In this document: positions 10,408 through 22,600 of the stretch, in pieces
Layout of the letters: each line of letters opens with the position of its first letter
Numbering within the stretch: the first letter of the stretch is position 1
NCBI GenBank assembly: GCA_900618795.1
Contig: UYJD01000001.1
Span: 3,071,654 to 3,135,653, forward strand
Reading direction: 5' to 3'
Length of the DNA: 64,000 bases
Source: Cyanodermella asteris
Taxonomy: Eukaryota; Ascomycota; Lecanoromycetes; Ostropales; Stictidaceae
Program-made: the position numbers and the translations under genes
Notes under the pieces: generated by a model
What the model saw: only the letters and a program-made list of their open reading frames with translations
The model's database searches: none
What the model was told of the DNA's origin: nothing

Positions 10408-11793
10408 TAATATCACTTATTTCGTCACAGCTTCGAATGACCGACGTGTCGGGATCAGACGAGGTGTCGTGTGACCGTGTGCGTGTTATTGTGTGAAGGG
10501 GCGTTGTATCCAGGATGTTGGTGGAGATTCACTAAATGTATCTGCAGGGCGGATCCCCGATCCCGGCTGCTCGGAACGACTTACCGACCCCCAACTACGC
10601 AGGTAAGCACCTGGACTGCGGCGCCGGAGCGTAAGCCATCGATTAGGGCCGGAAATTGTTAGTACCTATACTCACCGTAAAGCCAGAATCACCCGACGCT
10701 CATGAGACACAAGCTGGAAGCCCGGCAGGGGTGATGACTTGATAGGGCCGTCCTCCCGTATGATGGAGGCACTCAGAAGCGATGCACCGCAGCGTTCGCC
10801 GTTCCATCTGTCGTGGTGCACTAGCCCGAATTAACAATATTCGGACTGTTTCACGCACCGGCCGAGTAAGGGACTTGGGGACTGTCGAAGGTGCAAGCAT
10901 CATTGTGGCGTCGCGAAACTCAAATGCATGGAAACGGCGGGTAGCAGTGGAGACGGACAGCCGGAGAGCTACCAGACACCAAGTAGGATGTGCTGGGATT
11001 GGCAAGGAACAGGGAAACGTTTCATGGCCATACCATGCAGTCAAGAAAGTTACGTGCCTGCATGTCCAAAGTATAGCTGCGCTTCAGTGCCTCACGAGGG
11101 ATGGTTTACGCTAGGTGACGGGGAGAGTGAGCTCGCACCTGACAAAGAATGAATTGGGTTGTATTCCGGCTGACTTGGCTGACCTTGCAGCTGACACGAG
11201 CAGTTGGAGGGCCATCGGAATATTGGGTGATTCGTGTTGTACACAAGTCGACTGTGATCACATCCAGTGCTTTGCTTGAGCTGTCTGGTGATGACGGTTT
11301 CATCCTCCTGTGACGTGGCACCGGACAACGAGCGTTCAGGGGAGAAGGATTCGCGGGCATGAGGACTTGGAACACATTGCATCCGGCTCGATTTCAGCGA
11401 TGCAGGATGAGGGACGATTTTCTCGACTCGATTATGGCGGAGGCATAAGTCGAGGATGATGTCGGTGCTTCGGACGGCCAGGTGGGATGATCAGCTGTGT
11501 TAGTTGGGATTAGTTGGTCTTAGTGCTGACGTTCTCGCCACATCCCCGTTATAACTCTGCTTTCACATCCAAGTCCGGTTCTGCAAGGCTATAATTACTG
11601 GTTTAATCTTACCCTCGGCGATCTCGTCTGACCCGCCGGTTCAAGCCCGGGCCCTCCCCCCTCCCTCTCAATCCGTCTGCTGTCTTATAACCTCAGATCG
11701 CGGTACTGCAACTCTTTCGCCCTCGTAGCCTTGTCTCGTCTTGCGAACCCCACGTTTCTATTTCTCTTGTCTCTGCGAATCGACTTTTCGCCC
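10408..11793. other. Intergenic region, divergent promoters
   Basis: About 1.4 kb with no supported gene. Open frames of up to 114 codons show no domain or coding character. A TATAA-like motif near 11685 and pyrimidine-rich sequence from 11640 to 11780 suggest the core promoter and leader of the gene at 11794. A short imperfect repeat of TTAGTTGG occurs at about 11500-11518. Confidence 0.4.
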
Positions 11794-12636
11794 ATGCCCA
11801 GACGTCCTCCCCAGTTACAGCTCAACCTCCCAGCTCCCGAGTTTGACAAGGCGAATATGCCGATAATCCAGGAAAACGTGCCTCACGTGGGCGTGGTGGT
11901 TTTCAAGCTCGAGTCGGATCTGAAACACGATGACGATCTGGTCCTCGAGAAGTTCTCATGGCTCGGCGGCGTCGTCTCGGACTACAGCACCTACAGAAAT
12001 GTTTATTACAGTATTCGAGAGGATCCGAGCAGGGTGATGCAGATTACTGGCTGGGACAGCATGGAACAGCACTACCAGGGCTTCCACAAGTCGCCCGACA
12101 TGGGCTCCGTGCTCGCCGAATTTGGAGGTGTTCTCGACGTCCGCTCGAGTTGGCACGCCGATCTGCCCTTCAAGAGAGTCAAGATGGATGCGCCACTACT
12201 CACCCTCATTCGCGCCTACGTTTACAAGTCAACGAAGCCGCGATTTGAGAGCCTCCTTCCTGAATGGGATGCGAAATTCACAGAATTGTCCGGTGGCGAA
12301 GTCTTACTAGGCTGGCGTTTCGAGGAAGCAGGCTGGGACGATCAGGACAATTATATCGATCACAAGACAAAGTACAATATCCCAGAAGAAAAGTCATCTA
12401 CTGATGACAACGCGAATGAGACAGAAACGCATGAGTTGAATGTGATCATTCCTTGGCCTAGTGTGGAGAAATGGCAGGAAACAGCGGGCGATCCAGAGAA
12501 ACTCAAGCCATTTCTGCAGGTGTTGGGATCGGTGGCACGATTGGAGGTATGGCACCTCGAGCCAATCGAGCTGCCGGAATACAGCGATGAAGATGATGAC
12601 GAAGAAGAAGAAGAAGAAGAAGACGACCACGAATAG
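11794..12636 (+). CDS. Conserved fungal protein with ABM-like dimeric alpha-beta barrel
   Basis: 280 residues from the ATG at 11794; an alternative in-frame ATG lies 17 codons later (MPIIQ). After a short Pro-rich head, residues about 30-120 look like an antibiotic-monooxygenase-type (ABM) ferredoxin-like fold: GVVVFKLESD, then QITGWDSMEQHYQGFHKS, the pattern of a strand followed by the helix that carries H-x-x-F. A second half (about residues 135-265) repeats the style with LLGWRFEE and LEVWHLEP, so it may be a tandem barrel. The last 25 residues are almost all Asp/Glu, encoded by a GAA/GAT run near 12588-12630. No catalytic residue set is recognised, so activity is unknown. Confidence 0.7.
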   Translation: MPRRPPQLQLNLPAPEFDKANMPIIQENVPHVGVVVFKLESDLKHDDDLVLEKFSWLGGVVSDYSTYRNVYYSIREDPSRVMQITGWDSMEQHYQGFHKSPDMGSVLAEFGGVLDVRSSWHADLPFKRVKMDAPLLTLIRAYVYKSTKPRFESLLPEWDAKFTELSGGEVLLGWRFEEAGWDDQDNYIDHKTKYNIPEEKSSTDDNANETETHELNVIIPWPSVEKWQETAGDPEKLKPFLQVLGSVARLEVWHLEPIELPEYSDEDDDEEEEEEEDDHE

Positions 12637-14147
12637 GCATAGCCGAAGACGATGGTGGGGCGGAAGTTGGATCGGTGATTCCCGGCAGGCCAGAGCGAGT
12701 GGAATTGGATGCGCCGTGGCCCTTCCAGTACGATGTGTTATGAATAGCGTCACGGTTGGAAATAATCTGTACAATGAATTGATTGAATGCTGGACCGCAT
12801 TGCGTTTCCACGTGCAGGCAGATTCATGTCGTGAAGGCGGCAAAAGTGGGTCTCCCGATGTGGCTGCACTCCCACGCGAGGCGCCCCGTTTCCGTGCAGA
12901 TTCGCTGCATGCCATGCATACTGTATCCTATCAACGTCGCTCGTACTCCTGTGCAACACGCAACACTGACATTGTGCATGATTGACAGCCGCTAGCTGGT
13001 CCACTTTTGTTGGCTCCAAAGGCCACGCATGCCAACTCCAGTGCTCCACCTGGTGCGAAACGCGACTTGCTGACACTTTTTCGACCAGTCAGCTACGAAT
13101 TTGATCGTCCGGTAGGGTTGATTGGATATGTTTGGGTGACAGTGTCTCATTCAATGGCGCGATACTTTTGACAAATTTGATGTTGACTGGACTTGGACTG
13201 CGTGCGAACTGGAGGGGGGGTATACCTGACCTTGGCTGTTTCGCGCAATTCGAGTACGGTTCGAAATGATTCTCAGCGTGTATACTCCCGGTGCCTGTGG
13301 CTTGATGTAACCTTCATCGCCAGCGCCCTGTCGACGTTCTTGGTCGCAATCGCCAAATGTACGTCGACAGTCCAAACAATATGCGCAAGCTGGGCTCGGC
13401 TGGGCTATCGGAGCCGAGGAGCCCCGGTCGGCGAGACCAAACGCTGAACCGATCGGGACTGCCACCACTTATTTGCTCAATGCACTCAGATAGAGGACAC
13501 GAAAAGAGTGTCTTCGAGGCCAGAAAGTTTGAATGAGTAGATAGGTGGCGCCTGGTGGACTGCGCCCCTTAGACTGTCCGAATCACTCGGAGTAGTGGGG
13601 AGATTCGCTGACATCGTATCTCCGAATGATTATCGGTGCAACGACATGCTTCGATGTACAAGCAGTGAAGGTGGAGCTGCAAAGATCTGGTTCGATCTGT
13701 TCTGCAAAAGGTAGAAGCCGGAGAGTTCCTTGCAGTGTTCGGTGGACTGTGGTCGGCCCCACTGTCACCGTCGATGGTAGCGTGAGTGCGCGTCCGCTGC
13801 CGCAAAGGACCAGGCCTCCAGTTTCCAAACTCCATTGCCAGCATCGCCCTTTCATCTTCACTCTCACCCGCCTGTTTGTCGTCTCTAAGCAGAGCCTCCA
13901 TCTTCTTCGCGTCTCGCTCTTTCAATGACCCTGGTCACTGTTTTGCGTCCCCAATTGCCAAAGGTCGACTTGCGCCGAGGTTGCCATCGGTGTTGCGACG
14001 CGTGACACGCTCTACGCGCTCCACCTCGTATACTGCTCTGCGCTCTACACTCGAACATCACACCACAACAGCCTCGCCAATTATAGGCTCTCGGCGCTCC
14101 AAAGCTCGTGCAGGTCAGCGCCCGGAGGAGGAAGGAAGGGCAGCTGC
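12637..14147. other. Intergenic region upstream of the Whi5-like gene
   Basis: 1.5 kb with no supported gene; short frames on both strands lack coding character. One perfect ACGCGT (MluI box) lies at 13998-14003, about 145 bp upstream of the start codon to the right. The 3' part (13780-13950) is pyrimidine-rich. Confidence 0.4.
13998..14003. promoter_or_regulatory. Single MluI box in the Whi5-like promoter
   Basis: One ACGCGT hexamer, with a near-copy (ACGCGC) 12 bp further on. In budding yeast the related NRM1 gene is itself an MBF target, so the site is plausible. A lone copy could also be chance. Confidence 0.3.
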
Positions 14148-15729
14148 ATGAAGCTTTCACCAATGTCCTTGGACGTGTTGCCGCACATGCAGGACAACCA
14201 TGCCGTCACGGTTCCAGGCGGGTTAACTCAGAGTGAGAGAAGCACATGCATATATACCCTGCCATAGCGCAAACTAATAATCGTCCTAGGTTTTGCTATC
14301 GACCACAGCACGTCGCAGCAGAGCAAAAGATTGCCGGACTCTTTACATCGCCTCGAACCGCTATCCTCACCTCCACGCGCATCTCAAGACTCTTTGCACT
14401 CTACCACGTCCAAACAGACGACCCTCACTTCCATAGACCCTATCGACGGTCGACAATCAACACCGACATCTTCCACGTCCCGACACGCTTCTTCGAGTCC
14501 CAACGAACATGTCTTCGCGAGTGCGCCGACCGGAACACTGCCTAGCTACGAGTCCATACCTGCTCAAGAAACACAGTCCATCAATTCCGCGGAGCCTTCG
14601 TCAATTCCCAAGACTGCTGCTCCCTTCCATCTTGACACGACTGCTGGACATAAGCGCACTGCAGATGGGACCGTCAAGACTTCGAGGTCGAACTCAACGG
14701 TGAGTCCTGTGGAAGGAATATCGAGACATGGCCGAACGCCTAGCACGGCGTCTAGGTCATCACAACTTGGCGAGGTAAGTCCAGATTACCCAATGTATGT
14801 TGTCGTCACGCATGCTGATTCCGTAGCTGTCCGCTCAGCTGAAAGCGCGCTTGACATACGCCAAGGTCAAGGTCGAACACGGTTGGGAAACACGAACCTT
14901 TAAAGAGATCGAGACTTTGGCCTCACAGCCTGCGTCGCCCGCTTCGGGTCCGCCTGAGAATGGGCGAGCGTACTTGTCTCCGCGCTTTAGGGGCAGCCGA
15001 CCAGACAAAAATGGAACTTACTGCGCGGCTGGCCAGAACCTCGCGGCTTCCGACCGACCATTGACAGCGCCATCTCGACACTTGAATTATGGGTATCAAC
15101 CCGACGTGCATGCCCGTTCTGCGAACCAGCCTTCCTCCGGGATAGGATCTCTCGCGCCTCCGGTGGATTTCTCGAATCCCCGCAGAAGCCCCCACGGCGC
15201 ACACCAGGTACCGGCTTTGGTCACACCAGGCAACAGCAATTTGAGTGCATCTAGCCAGTCTTCATCGAGGTCGGTCTATCCGGACGCGGCCTCACGAGCA
15301 CTTGATCGTCCCGTCTCGCTCAAAACGGGCGCCCAAACGACCATGGAGCAGGATGCCATCGAGACTCTACTCTTCATGCGAAGTCCCGGCAATTCGGCAA
15401 CTTTTTCGCAATCAAGTCAAGGTCAGATGCATTCGTTGCCCGTACCCGTTAATGGTGCGACTGGGTCCCACCTGGCTGCACCAAACCCACAGCCGCGCCC
15501 CTTGAAAGGCCACGCCCGAGGTTCTTCCCTACAATACAGACAATTACCACGTATGGATGTGGATGCGATCCCGGTGGCGCCACCGCAACGCGACGTAGAG
15601 GAACGTGTGCTGGCGGGTGCGAAATTGAGCAACAGTCAAGGCATCGACAATGCTCTGGACGAAATCAGGCGCACTGCCCTCGCCGAGAGAAGAGATGTGG
15701 AGAGCAGTGACGAGGAGGAAGTCATTTGA
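14148..15729 (+). CDS. Whi5/Nrm1-type G1/S transcriptional repressor
   Basis: Three exons: 14148-14232, 14290-14774 and 14827-15729, with introns of 57 and 52 bp (donors GTGAGA and GTAAGT, branch-like ACTAAT before the first acceptor). All phases agree and give 490 residues. The diagnostic feature starts at the exon 3 boundary, about residues 191-219: LKARLTYAKVKVEHGW followed by TFKEIE, which is the GTB motif of Whi5 and Nrm1 through which these repressors bind SBF/MBF. The rest is Ser/Thr/Pro-rich and disordered, with many SP/TP sites, fitting control by cyclin-dependent kinase as in yeast. The C-terminus ends in an acidic SSDEEE motif. A role as a cell-cycle-start repressor is inferred from the family. 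The first exon is the least certain part, although it supplies a good start codon and an exact phase match. Confidence 0.8.
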
Positions 15730-16806
15730 TATTTTTGCATATAAGCAATCTGGTGCATCTATTTGCAACACCTTGCATCGAACTGACCTTATCTTGTATG
15801 ATATTCCCAACGATACCAAACAGGGTGTCTCCGCCGTGCAATACAACCAAAGAATTAATTCAGTAAAACGATGCAAAAGCAGTAGCAGGGACGCTAAAAG
15901 CGTGTGGGCCAAGTGTGGAATTCGATTGTAGTTGGAGACCGTGCACTTTGCAGAGGAACCAGATCGATAGTCTACATCACTAATTCTAACATGTGCGTAC
16001 AGACTACAAGAGAACAAAGTGTGAAAGTTCTTCAATCTTTGACGTGTGGATCCGTGGTTGATCGATTCGCAAAAGTGCAACCCAGTGCCGCTACTAAATT
16101 GTTACCACGACCAGTGAAAGTGGCATCGGATCCTGTTCTACACTATTACCGCAACAGCTCGAAAGCTCATGGGCGCCTTGACGGTATCTCGAGACCGATA
16201 ATTGATTTCCAATTTCGTGAAATGGGCAAAGTCGAACGCCATTTCAAAGCATCTAGTAGCGAATCAAGTCTCTCATATCAATCAGGTGACTCGAGACATG
16301 ACACTTTGAACATGTTGCAACGAATCGATAGTGAAGTAGTGATCGCAGTAGTGCTCGAATTCATAATCGCAAGCTGGAAGAGCTTTCGGGGCCATCTTCA
16401 CCTTTCGCAAATGCAAACCGTTCATCAGGCCAGTGAAGCGATGACATAAGACAGATACACCGAGTTCGGACCTCAGCGCCCTCGGTAGCGACTCAACTGA
16501 TATCCCAACTGCTACCAGAATGTGAGTAGTGCGATTTTCAATCGACCAAGGCGCACTGCCAATATTAAACAAGTCTTTTCTTTCTACATTTGATACAGCT
16601 TGGTCCAACACAAACGCTTTGCGACACAATTTTCTTTGCGACACGGCATTTTTCCGACTCAACTTTCTGTTTGACATAATACCTCTGAACACGACCTTCT
16701 TTGGACTTGGACTTCTCAGAACACACTTTCTCCCAAGGCAAGCGGCACTTTTCTCACCAGGCACAACAACAACAACAACAACAAAAACAGCATACACTTC
16801 GGCATC
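15730..16806. other. Intergenic region upstream of the NAD synthetase gene
   Basis: 1.08 kb with no supported gene; the 181- and 178-codon frames on opposite strands at 15544-16449 are overlapping shadows without domains. Contains the CAA-rich leader described separately. Confidence 0.45.
16763..16791 (+). repeat. CAA-rich 5' leader
   Basis: A run of about six CAA trinucleotides followed by an A-rich tract lies 16-44 bp before the NAD synthetase start codon. Such leaders are unstructured and in other systems favour efficient scanning; that effect here is inference. Confidence 0.55.
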
Positions 16807-18951
16807 ATGGCTCTAGTCACCGTCGCAGCCCTAACCCTCCACACCATCCCCCTCGACTTCCTCGGCAACCGCGACGCCATCCTGGCCGGCATCAAGGACG
16901 CCAAAGCCCGCGGCGCCACCCTGATCGTGACGCCCGAACTCTGCCTGCCGGGCTACGGCGCCCTCGACCACCACCTGGAAGCCGACACCTTCCAACACAG
17001 CTGGGAGATGCTCGCGTCGATCCTGTCGAGCGAGCTGCTAAAGGGCGCAATCGTCGACCTCGGCATGGGCGTCCGCCACTGCAACGTGCGGTACAACTGC
17101 CGGGTCGTCGTCACTTACAAAAAAGTCCTGCTGATCAAGCCGAAAATGAGCCTGGCCAACGACGGCCTGTATCGGGAGATGAGGCATTTTAGCCCGTGGT
17201 TGAAGGTGAGGGCGGTGGAGGAGTATCAGTTGGAGAGCGTGGTGGGAGATGTCACGGGCCAGGAGAGGGTGCCGATCGGGGATGCGATTGTTTTTACGAA
17301 TGATACGTCGGTTGCGGCGGAGACGTGTGAGGAGCTCTTCGTGCCGAACAACCCGAGTATAGGTTCGGGTCTGGCGGGAGCGGAGATCATTACAAACTCG
17401 AGTGCGTCACATGCCGAGTTGAGGAAGTTGAGGAGGAGGTTGGATTTGATCTCGAATTCGACGGCGAAGCTGGGGGGACTTTATATTTATACGAATGCTA
17501 CGGGGTTGGATGGGGAGGCACGGATGATGTTTGATGGGAGTTCGATGGTCATTCTCAACGGGAAGGTCGTGGCGCAGGATACGCAGTTTAGTCTGAAGAA
17601 GACGTCTGTCGTGACTGCTACGATTAATCTCGAGGAAGTTCGCAGCTATCGGTCACAGGCCAGCAGGAATATCCAGGCCGCTGCGCAGCCGGAGTATCCC
17701 CATGTGTGGGTCGATATGGACCTGTCACGGGAAGTCGGGGAGGTTTTCCTGTCTCCAAGCATACCGAGCATTTCGACTGAGATCGACCTGACTATCTTGG
17801 ACCCAATGAAAGAGATTTGGAAGGCCACCGCTGTGTACCTGTGGCAGTATCTCGTCATCACCAATGCGGCGGGATTCTTCCTGGCCCTTTCCGGAGGCAT
17901 CGACAGTTGTTGCACGGCATTGATGGTGTCGGGCATGGCCAGGCTCGTGCTTCAGTCAATTCGAGAAGGAGACGAGAGAACGCTGAGCGACTTGCGACGG
18001 GTGACCGGCATTCCCAACTTCCAGCCGACACGACCGGAGGAGATTGTGAACCAGCTCTTCCACTCATCATACATGGGCACGGTCAACAGCGGCGAAGAGA
18101 CCAGATCTCGGGCCAAACGCCTGGCAGCGCAGCTTGGAGCTTTCCACAGTGACACTAACATCGACGCGTCCGTCAACGCCTTTGAAGACCAGATCCAGCA
18201 GACTTTGGGATTTCGAGCAAAGTATGCCGTCAACGGTGGCTCTAATGCCGAGAATCTTGCTCTGCAGAACATCACCGCTCGCAATCGCATGGTCTTCGCT
18301 TATTCACTGGCACAGCTGTCCACCACGGCAAGGTCCACACCACGCAAAGGCGCGTCGCTGTTGGTCTTGGGTTCGGCGAACGTTGACGAGATCCTGAGAG
18401 GATACCTCACAAAGTATGACGCCAGTTCCGCTGACCTGAACCCACTCGGTTCGATCTCAAAGACCGATCTCCGGCGCTTCATCACATGGACCATGTCAGA
18501 ATGGGATCTGCCGATCCTGGAGTCCTTCATCACTGCAGTCCCGTCCGCCGAGCTGCTGCCGTTGAGTGCAGGTGTCCAAAGCGACGAGGTTGAAATGGGA
18601 CTGACCTACGACGAGCTGAGCATTCTGGGCACATTGAGGAAGACGCAAAAGCTTGGAGCCTGGAGCTGTTACCTGCAATTGCTAATGGACAACAAGTGGA
18701 GGGAAAAGTACTCGCCCATGCAGATTGCTGAGAAGGTGACGCACTTCTTCCGCATGTTCACCATCAACAGGCACAAGGCGACCGTCATAACTCCTGCGAT
18801 CCATCTCAGCTCATACAATCCGGATGACAACCGACACGATCTTCGACCATTCCTTCTTCTCGCCGACTTCCCATTGCAGTTTGGTAAAATCAGGAAGCAT
18901 GCACAAGAGCTGGAGGCAAACATGGGCAAGAAGACAATAAAGGCGGATTAG
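16807..18951 (+). CDS. QNS1: Glutamine-dependent NAD+ synthetase
   Basis: Single exon of 714 residues, the usual length for eukaryotic QNS1. It converts nicotinic acid adenine dinucleotide to NAD+ with ATP and glutamine, the last step of NAD synthesis. The N-terminal nitrilase-type glutaminase has all three catalytic parts: Glu44 in TPELCLPGYG, a Lys near 111-113 in IKPKMSLANDG, and the Cys near 174 in ETCEELF. The C-terminal synthetase has the P-loop SGGIDSC at about residue 362, GTVNSGEET, ENLALQNITARNRM, LGSANVDEILRGYLTKYD and GSISKTDLRRF. Several usually invariant spots differ: after CEELF the sequence is VPNNPS rather than the TPxSPH expected, and GTENS reads GTVNS. These differences raise the possibility that this is a second, divergent copy rather than the main enzyme. 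Confidence 0.92.
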   Translation: MALVTVAALTLHTIPLDFLGNRDAILAGIKDAKARGATLIVTPELCLPGYGALDHHLEADTFQHSWEMLASILSSELLKGAIVDLGMGVRHCNVRYNCRVVVTYKKVLLIKPKMSLANDGLYREMRHFSPWLKVRAVEEYQLESVVGDVTGQERVPIGDAIVFTNDTSVAAETCEELFVPNNPSIGSGLAGAEIITNSSASHAELRKLRRRLDLISNSTAKLGGLYIYTNATGLDGEARMMFDGSSMVILNGKVVAQDTQFSLKKTSVVTATINLEEVRSYRSQASRNIQAAAQPEYPHVWVDMDLSREVGEVFLSPSIPSISTEIDLTILDPMKEIWKATAVYLWQYLVITNAAGFFLALSGGIDSCCTALMVSGMARLVLQSIREGDERTLSDLRRVTGIPNFQPTRPEEIVNQLFHSSYMGTVNSGEETRSRAKRLAAQLGAFHSDTNIDASVNAFEDQIQQTLGFRAKYAVNGGSNAENLALQNITARNRMVFAYSLAQLSTTARSTPRKGASLLVLGSANVDEILRGYLTKYDASSADLNPLGSISKTDLRRFITWTMSEWDLPILESFITAVPSAELLPLSAGVQSDEVEMGLTYDELSILGTLRKTQKLGAWSCYLQLLMDNKWREKYSPMQIAEKVTHFFRMFTINRHKATVITPAIHLSSYNPDDNRHDLRPFLLLADFPLQFGKIRKHAQELEANMGKKTIKAD

Positions 18952-19637
18952 AAGCGAATCTGGATCAGGAATCATGATTTGATGACGCGACCATATTCAG
19001 GTCCCTCATCAGACCTCATGGAGTCACCTGGATGGAGATGCCATGCGCCAGTGGCCTAGATTCAGACAGATCTGCTGGCGACAATTGCTCGTTGCCAGTG
19101 GGCAAACCGGAGCAGAGAGCGCGGTTCTTCAGGGCTGCTGCCGCGTGCTTTGATAACACTCACGGGTAAATTGACCTGCACTGGACACTCGATGATCATA
19201 GAGTACATGAACCGTAATCACCGGAGAAAAGAGGGCGCGGAGGGGACTGCCGTCGGCGCGAACAAACGTCGGGCAGCACGCCTTGGGTTGCTCATGCCGA
19301 TGAACCATGATAAGCCAGGGTGCAGATAGCCGGCAGCGTTCGCAGCATACTTTGTTAGTGGGGCGTTGACGAGTGACAGCGATAGAGAGCAGTAGTCCGA
19401 GCTCCCAAAAAGACTGGTCGTTCCTTGAAGGCAAAGCGCTTCGTAAACCTACGGAAAAGCTTGGCGGATTACTACTAGTACTGTCCGTACACGGGAGTCG
19501 GACTGAACGCTAGATATCCCCGGCCTCGTCCCGTCCTCGACACCCGCTACACCCTCCACCACTACTGCGTTGTGATACCCCTAGTTTCCCCGAGGCAAGC
19601 GCAGGCCTCCTTCTACTCACATTCCTTCCTCCCCGCC
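18952..19637. other. Intergenic region
   Basis: 690 bp between two genes on the same strand: 3' UTR of the NAD synthetase gene, then promoter of the KH gene, with pyrimidine-rich sequence at 19510-19635. No gene seen. Confidence 0.45.
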
Positions 19638-22600
19638 ATGCAGAAGCTTAGCAATTTCACCGGCCAGGCCCGGCACATGATGACACCGGCCGCTTTTGGC
19701 ATGGGCAACAACCGGCACATGGACGGCCAGCACAATCAGCCTCCACACCAGCAGCGAGGGCAGGTCAATCGCTCGTTGGCTCCCCCAAACATGTCTGCAA
19801 CCCCGCAAGAACCCTCCACCGTCACCCTCTCCTTCAACGTGCCCTTCTCGTCTAACCTCCCTGGTCCGAACCCCGACGATATCATCCACGCCAGTCCTGG
19901 TGCTGCTCAGAAGTGGACACATGCAGCTGCAGCAATCTCCCAGTCCAGTCCGCCAACACACAAGCTGCCCGCTCACGTCCAAAACCTCGAGAACTTACGA
20001 CAGGTGTGCAAAAGTCTGGGAGAGACTGCCGGGCGAAGGATTGAGGCGGTGGTGACATCGACCGAGCAGAAGGCCACGCAGGCGTCCTCCCGGCTTCCAC
20101 GGAAAGGTCAGATCACAAATGTTGCAATCACGGGTGACGGAGACGCGGTACAACAGATGCGAGCTCGTATCTTGAATGAGACACCTATTGCACTGAAATG
20201 TGCATTGGTTCCCGTCGAAGAGCGGCTCGTCATCGACGCGTCTCTCAACAACGTGAAACCCACTGTATTGCAGCACCTCGATACCATCGCAACTTACACC
20301 GGTAGCGACATATTCCTTCTTCGTCCTCGCGGCGCCGAGCCAGACAATATGAGCGCCAATTATGCGAATGGAACGGATCAGAGTCTCGAGCAAAGACTGC
20401 AAATCGCCATCTACGGCGACATGGAGAGCTCCGAGCACGCCAAGATGCGCGTACTGCTCATGGTAGATCAGATAGTAAGGATCATGTTTGAACTGACGCC
20501 AAATCACTACTGACATTTTCCAGCTGAAACGCACTGTCGACATGATTCGGTTAGAGACGTCACTTCACTCCGTCATCTGTGGCCGAACCCGCAAGACCAT
20601 CCGCCAAATCGAATCCGCAACCAAGACTGCCATTTACTTTCCTCCTCCGTTCCCCCGAGTCTATGGATATACCCCACCGGGAGCCCACCGACGCGGCGAA
20701 GACGAAGTGTTCATCACAGGAGAGAATGAGGCATCTATCGCACAGGCAAAGAGAAAAATCCACGATCTGGTCATGGGCACGAAATGCTACCTCAAAGAAA
20801 TCAAAGTTTCGCCCCACAAAATCGACAGTATCCTTCTCGATCGCCTGGACAAGGTGCGCAAAATCATGGAACAAAACGGTTCGTACGTTCTCTTTCCCCC
20901 ACTTGGCAGTCAACGAGGCATGGTCCGAATCCAAGGCGTGGAGATTCTGCATGTGGAAAGAACGGCACGAGAGATCATGGCACTGGCAGGGCAGTTCTAC
21001 AACGCGTCTTGGTGGATTGTCCAACCAGACCCAGCTTCTGCTGGTCACGGTCAGCCACAACCAGCGGATATCAGAACAATGCTTTCAGACATCTGCGCCA
21101 ACTCTGGGGCGGACCTAGCATTCGAGAAATACAGTTTCTCTATCAACGGGTCTGATGATGCGGTCAAAGCAGCCATGGTTGTGGTATCCCAAATCCCGTT
21201 CGTTCACAGGGCAACATATCAGATGCGGGTCAAGATCGAACTTGCAAACGAGCACAAAGAATTTGTCAGCGGTAAGAAGAACGGTAAGATCAACAAGATT
21301 ATGGGCCAGAGTAAGTCGATGCAAGCCATTTTGTGAAAGAACTACCTATCTAACCTCGCAAAGGTAACGTTCAGATCATCTTCGATGGTTTCAACGAATA
21401 CAACTTCTACATCGATGTCTGCGGTGGACAGTACGAAGCCGTCAAGAATGGTCTTGATCTTGTTGAGCAGGAAATGCCGGCATCCATCTCTTTCCATGTC
21501 CCGGACCAGTACCACAAGCGAATCATTGGCATTGGTGGTCAGCACATCCAGCGGATCATGAAGAAATACTCCGTTTTCGTAAAATTTTCCAATGCAATGG
21601 ATCGCGGCGGTATCGGAAAGGATGACGACGATATCAAAGTCGACAACGTCATTTGCAGAACGCCAGCGCGCAACGCGCAGAGCTTGGACCTTGTCAAGCA
21701 AGAAATCATGGACATGGTTGAAAAAGCGGTACGTGATCCTGCAGATGACAGCGCCGAAGACTCGCTTGAGCCGGCAGATTGATGCGGGGTTCATAATTCT
21801 GACTTGAATCGTGATCAAGGATGCCGAGTTTGTCTCGGAAACCGTTGCCATCAACCGACTGTACCATAGGGAGCTTATTGCTCGAATGCCGAAGATCGAG
21901 GAGCTTGAGAAGAAATGGAACTGCAAGATCGACTTTCCGACGACGGAGACTGCAAGTGACATCGTCTCGATCTCAGGTCCCGAGTATCAAGTTCCGCAAG
22001 CCTTGGATGAATTTTTGGTATTGCCTCTGCCCATTTCTTTTTGCATTTGTCTCTGTCATGTTCTGTGACATTTTTGATCTCGTACTAAGCCTTGCTCAGG
22101 GTATGGTTCCCGAAAGCCACGAGATTGTCCTGCCCGGTACCCAGCCATTACGTGACTTTTTCAAATCCTCCGAGTTTGACTCTGAGGTTCGCGAAAAGCT
22201 GAAATCTCAGTACGAGGTTGAGCTTGTTGTCATAGATGGTGCCCAGACCTTGGACGCTGACAGTGGTATTACCGAAGAGCGACTGCAACTCGCGTACACC
22301 AGGAACAATGCTGGTGGCATCAAAGATGCCATTGATTTCTTGGTCTCCTGTCTGGTGCCGCACGGGTTAGACGCCGCTACAGTCAAGGGTGCCATTCCTC
22401 GGCCAAAATCCGACAGCTTCGAAGAGTCGCTTCCCTTCTTCAACAGCAAGCTGCTCCACCACGCCCCATACGCTACCACTACCGACTCGCCCACTCGCTC
22501 CACTTTCGTCAGTGGAGATGACGTTAGCGAACGAAGCAGTATTTTTGATCGTCTTCGTAAGCCGGGGAGCATTTCATCGATCTCTTCGTTCCTCGACCGT

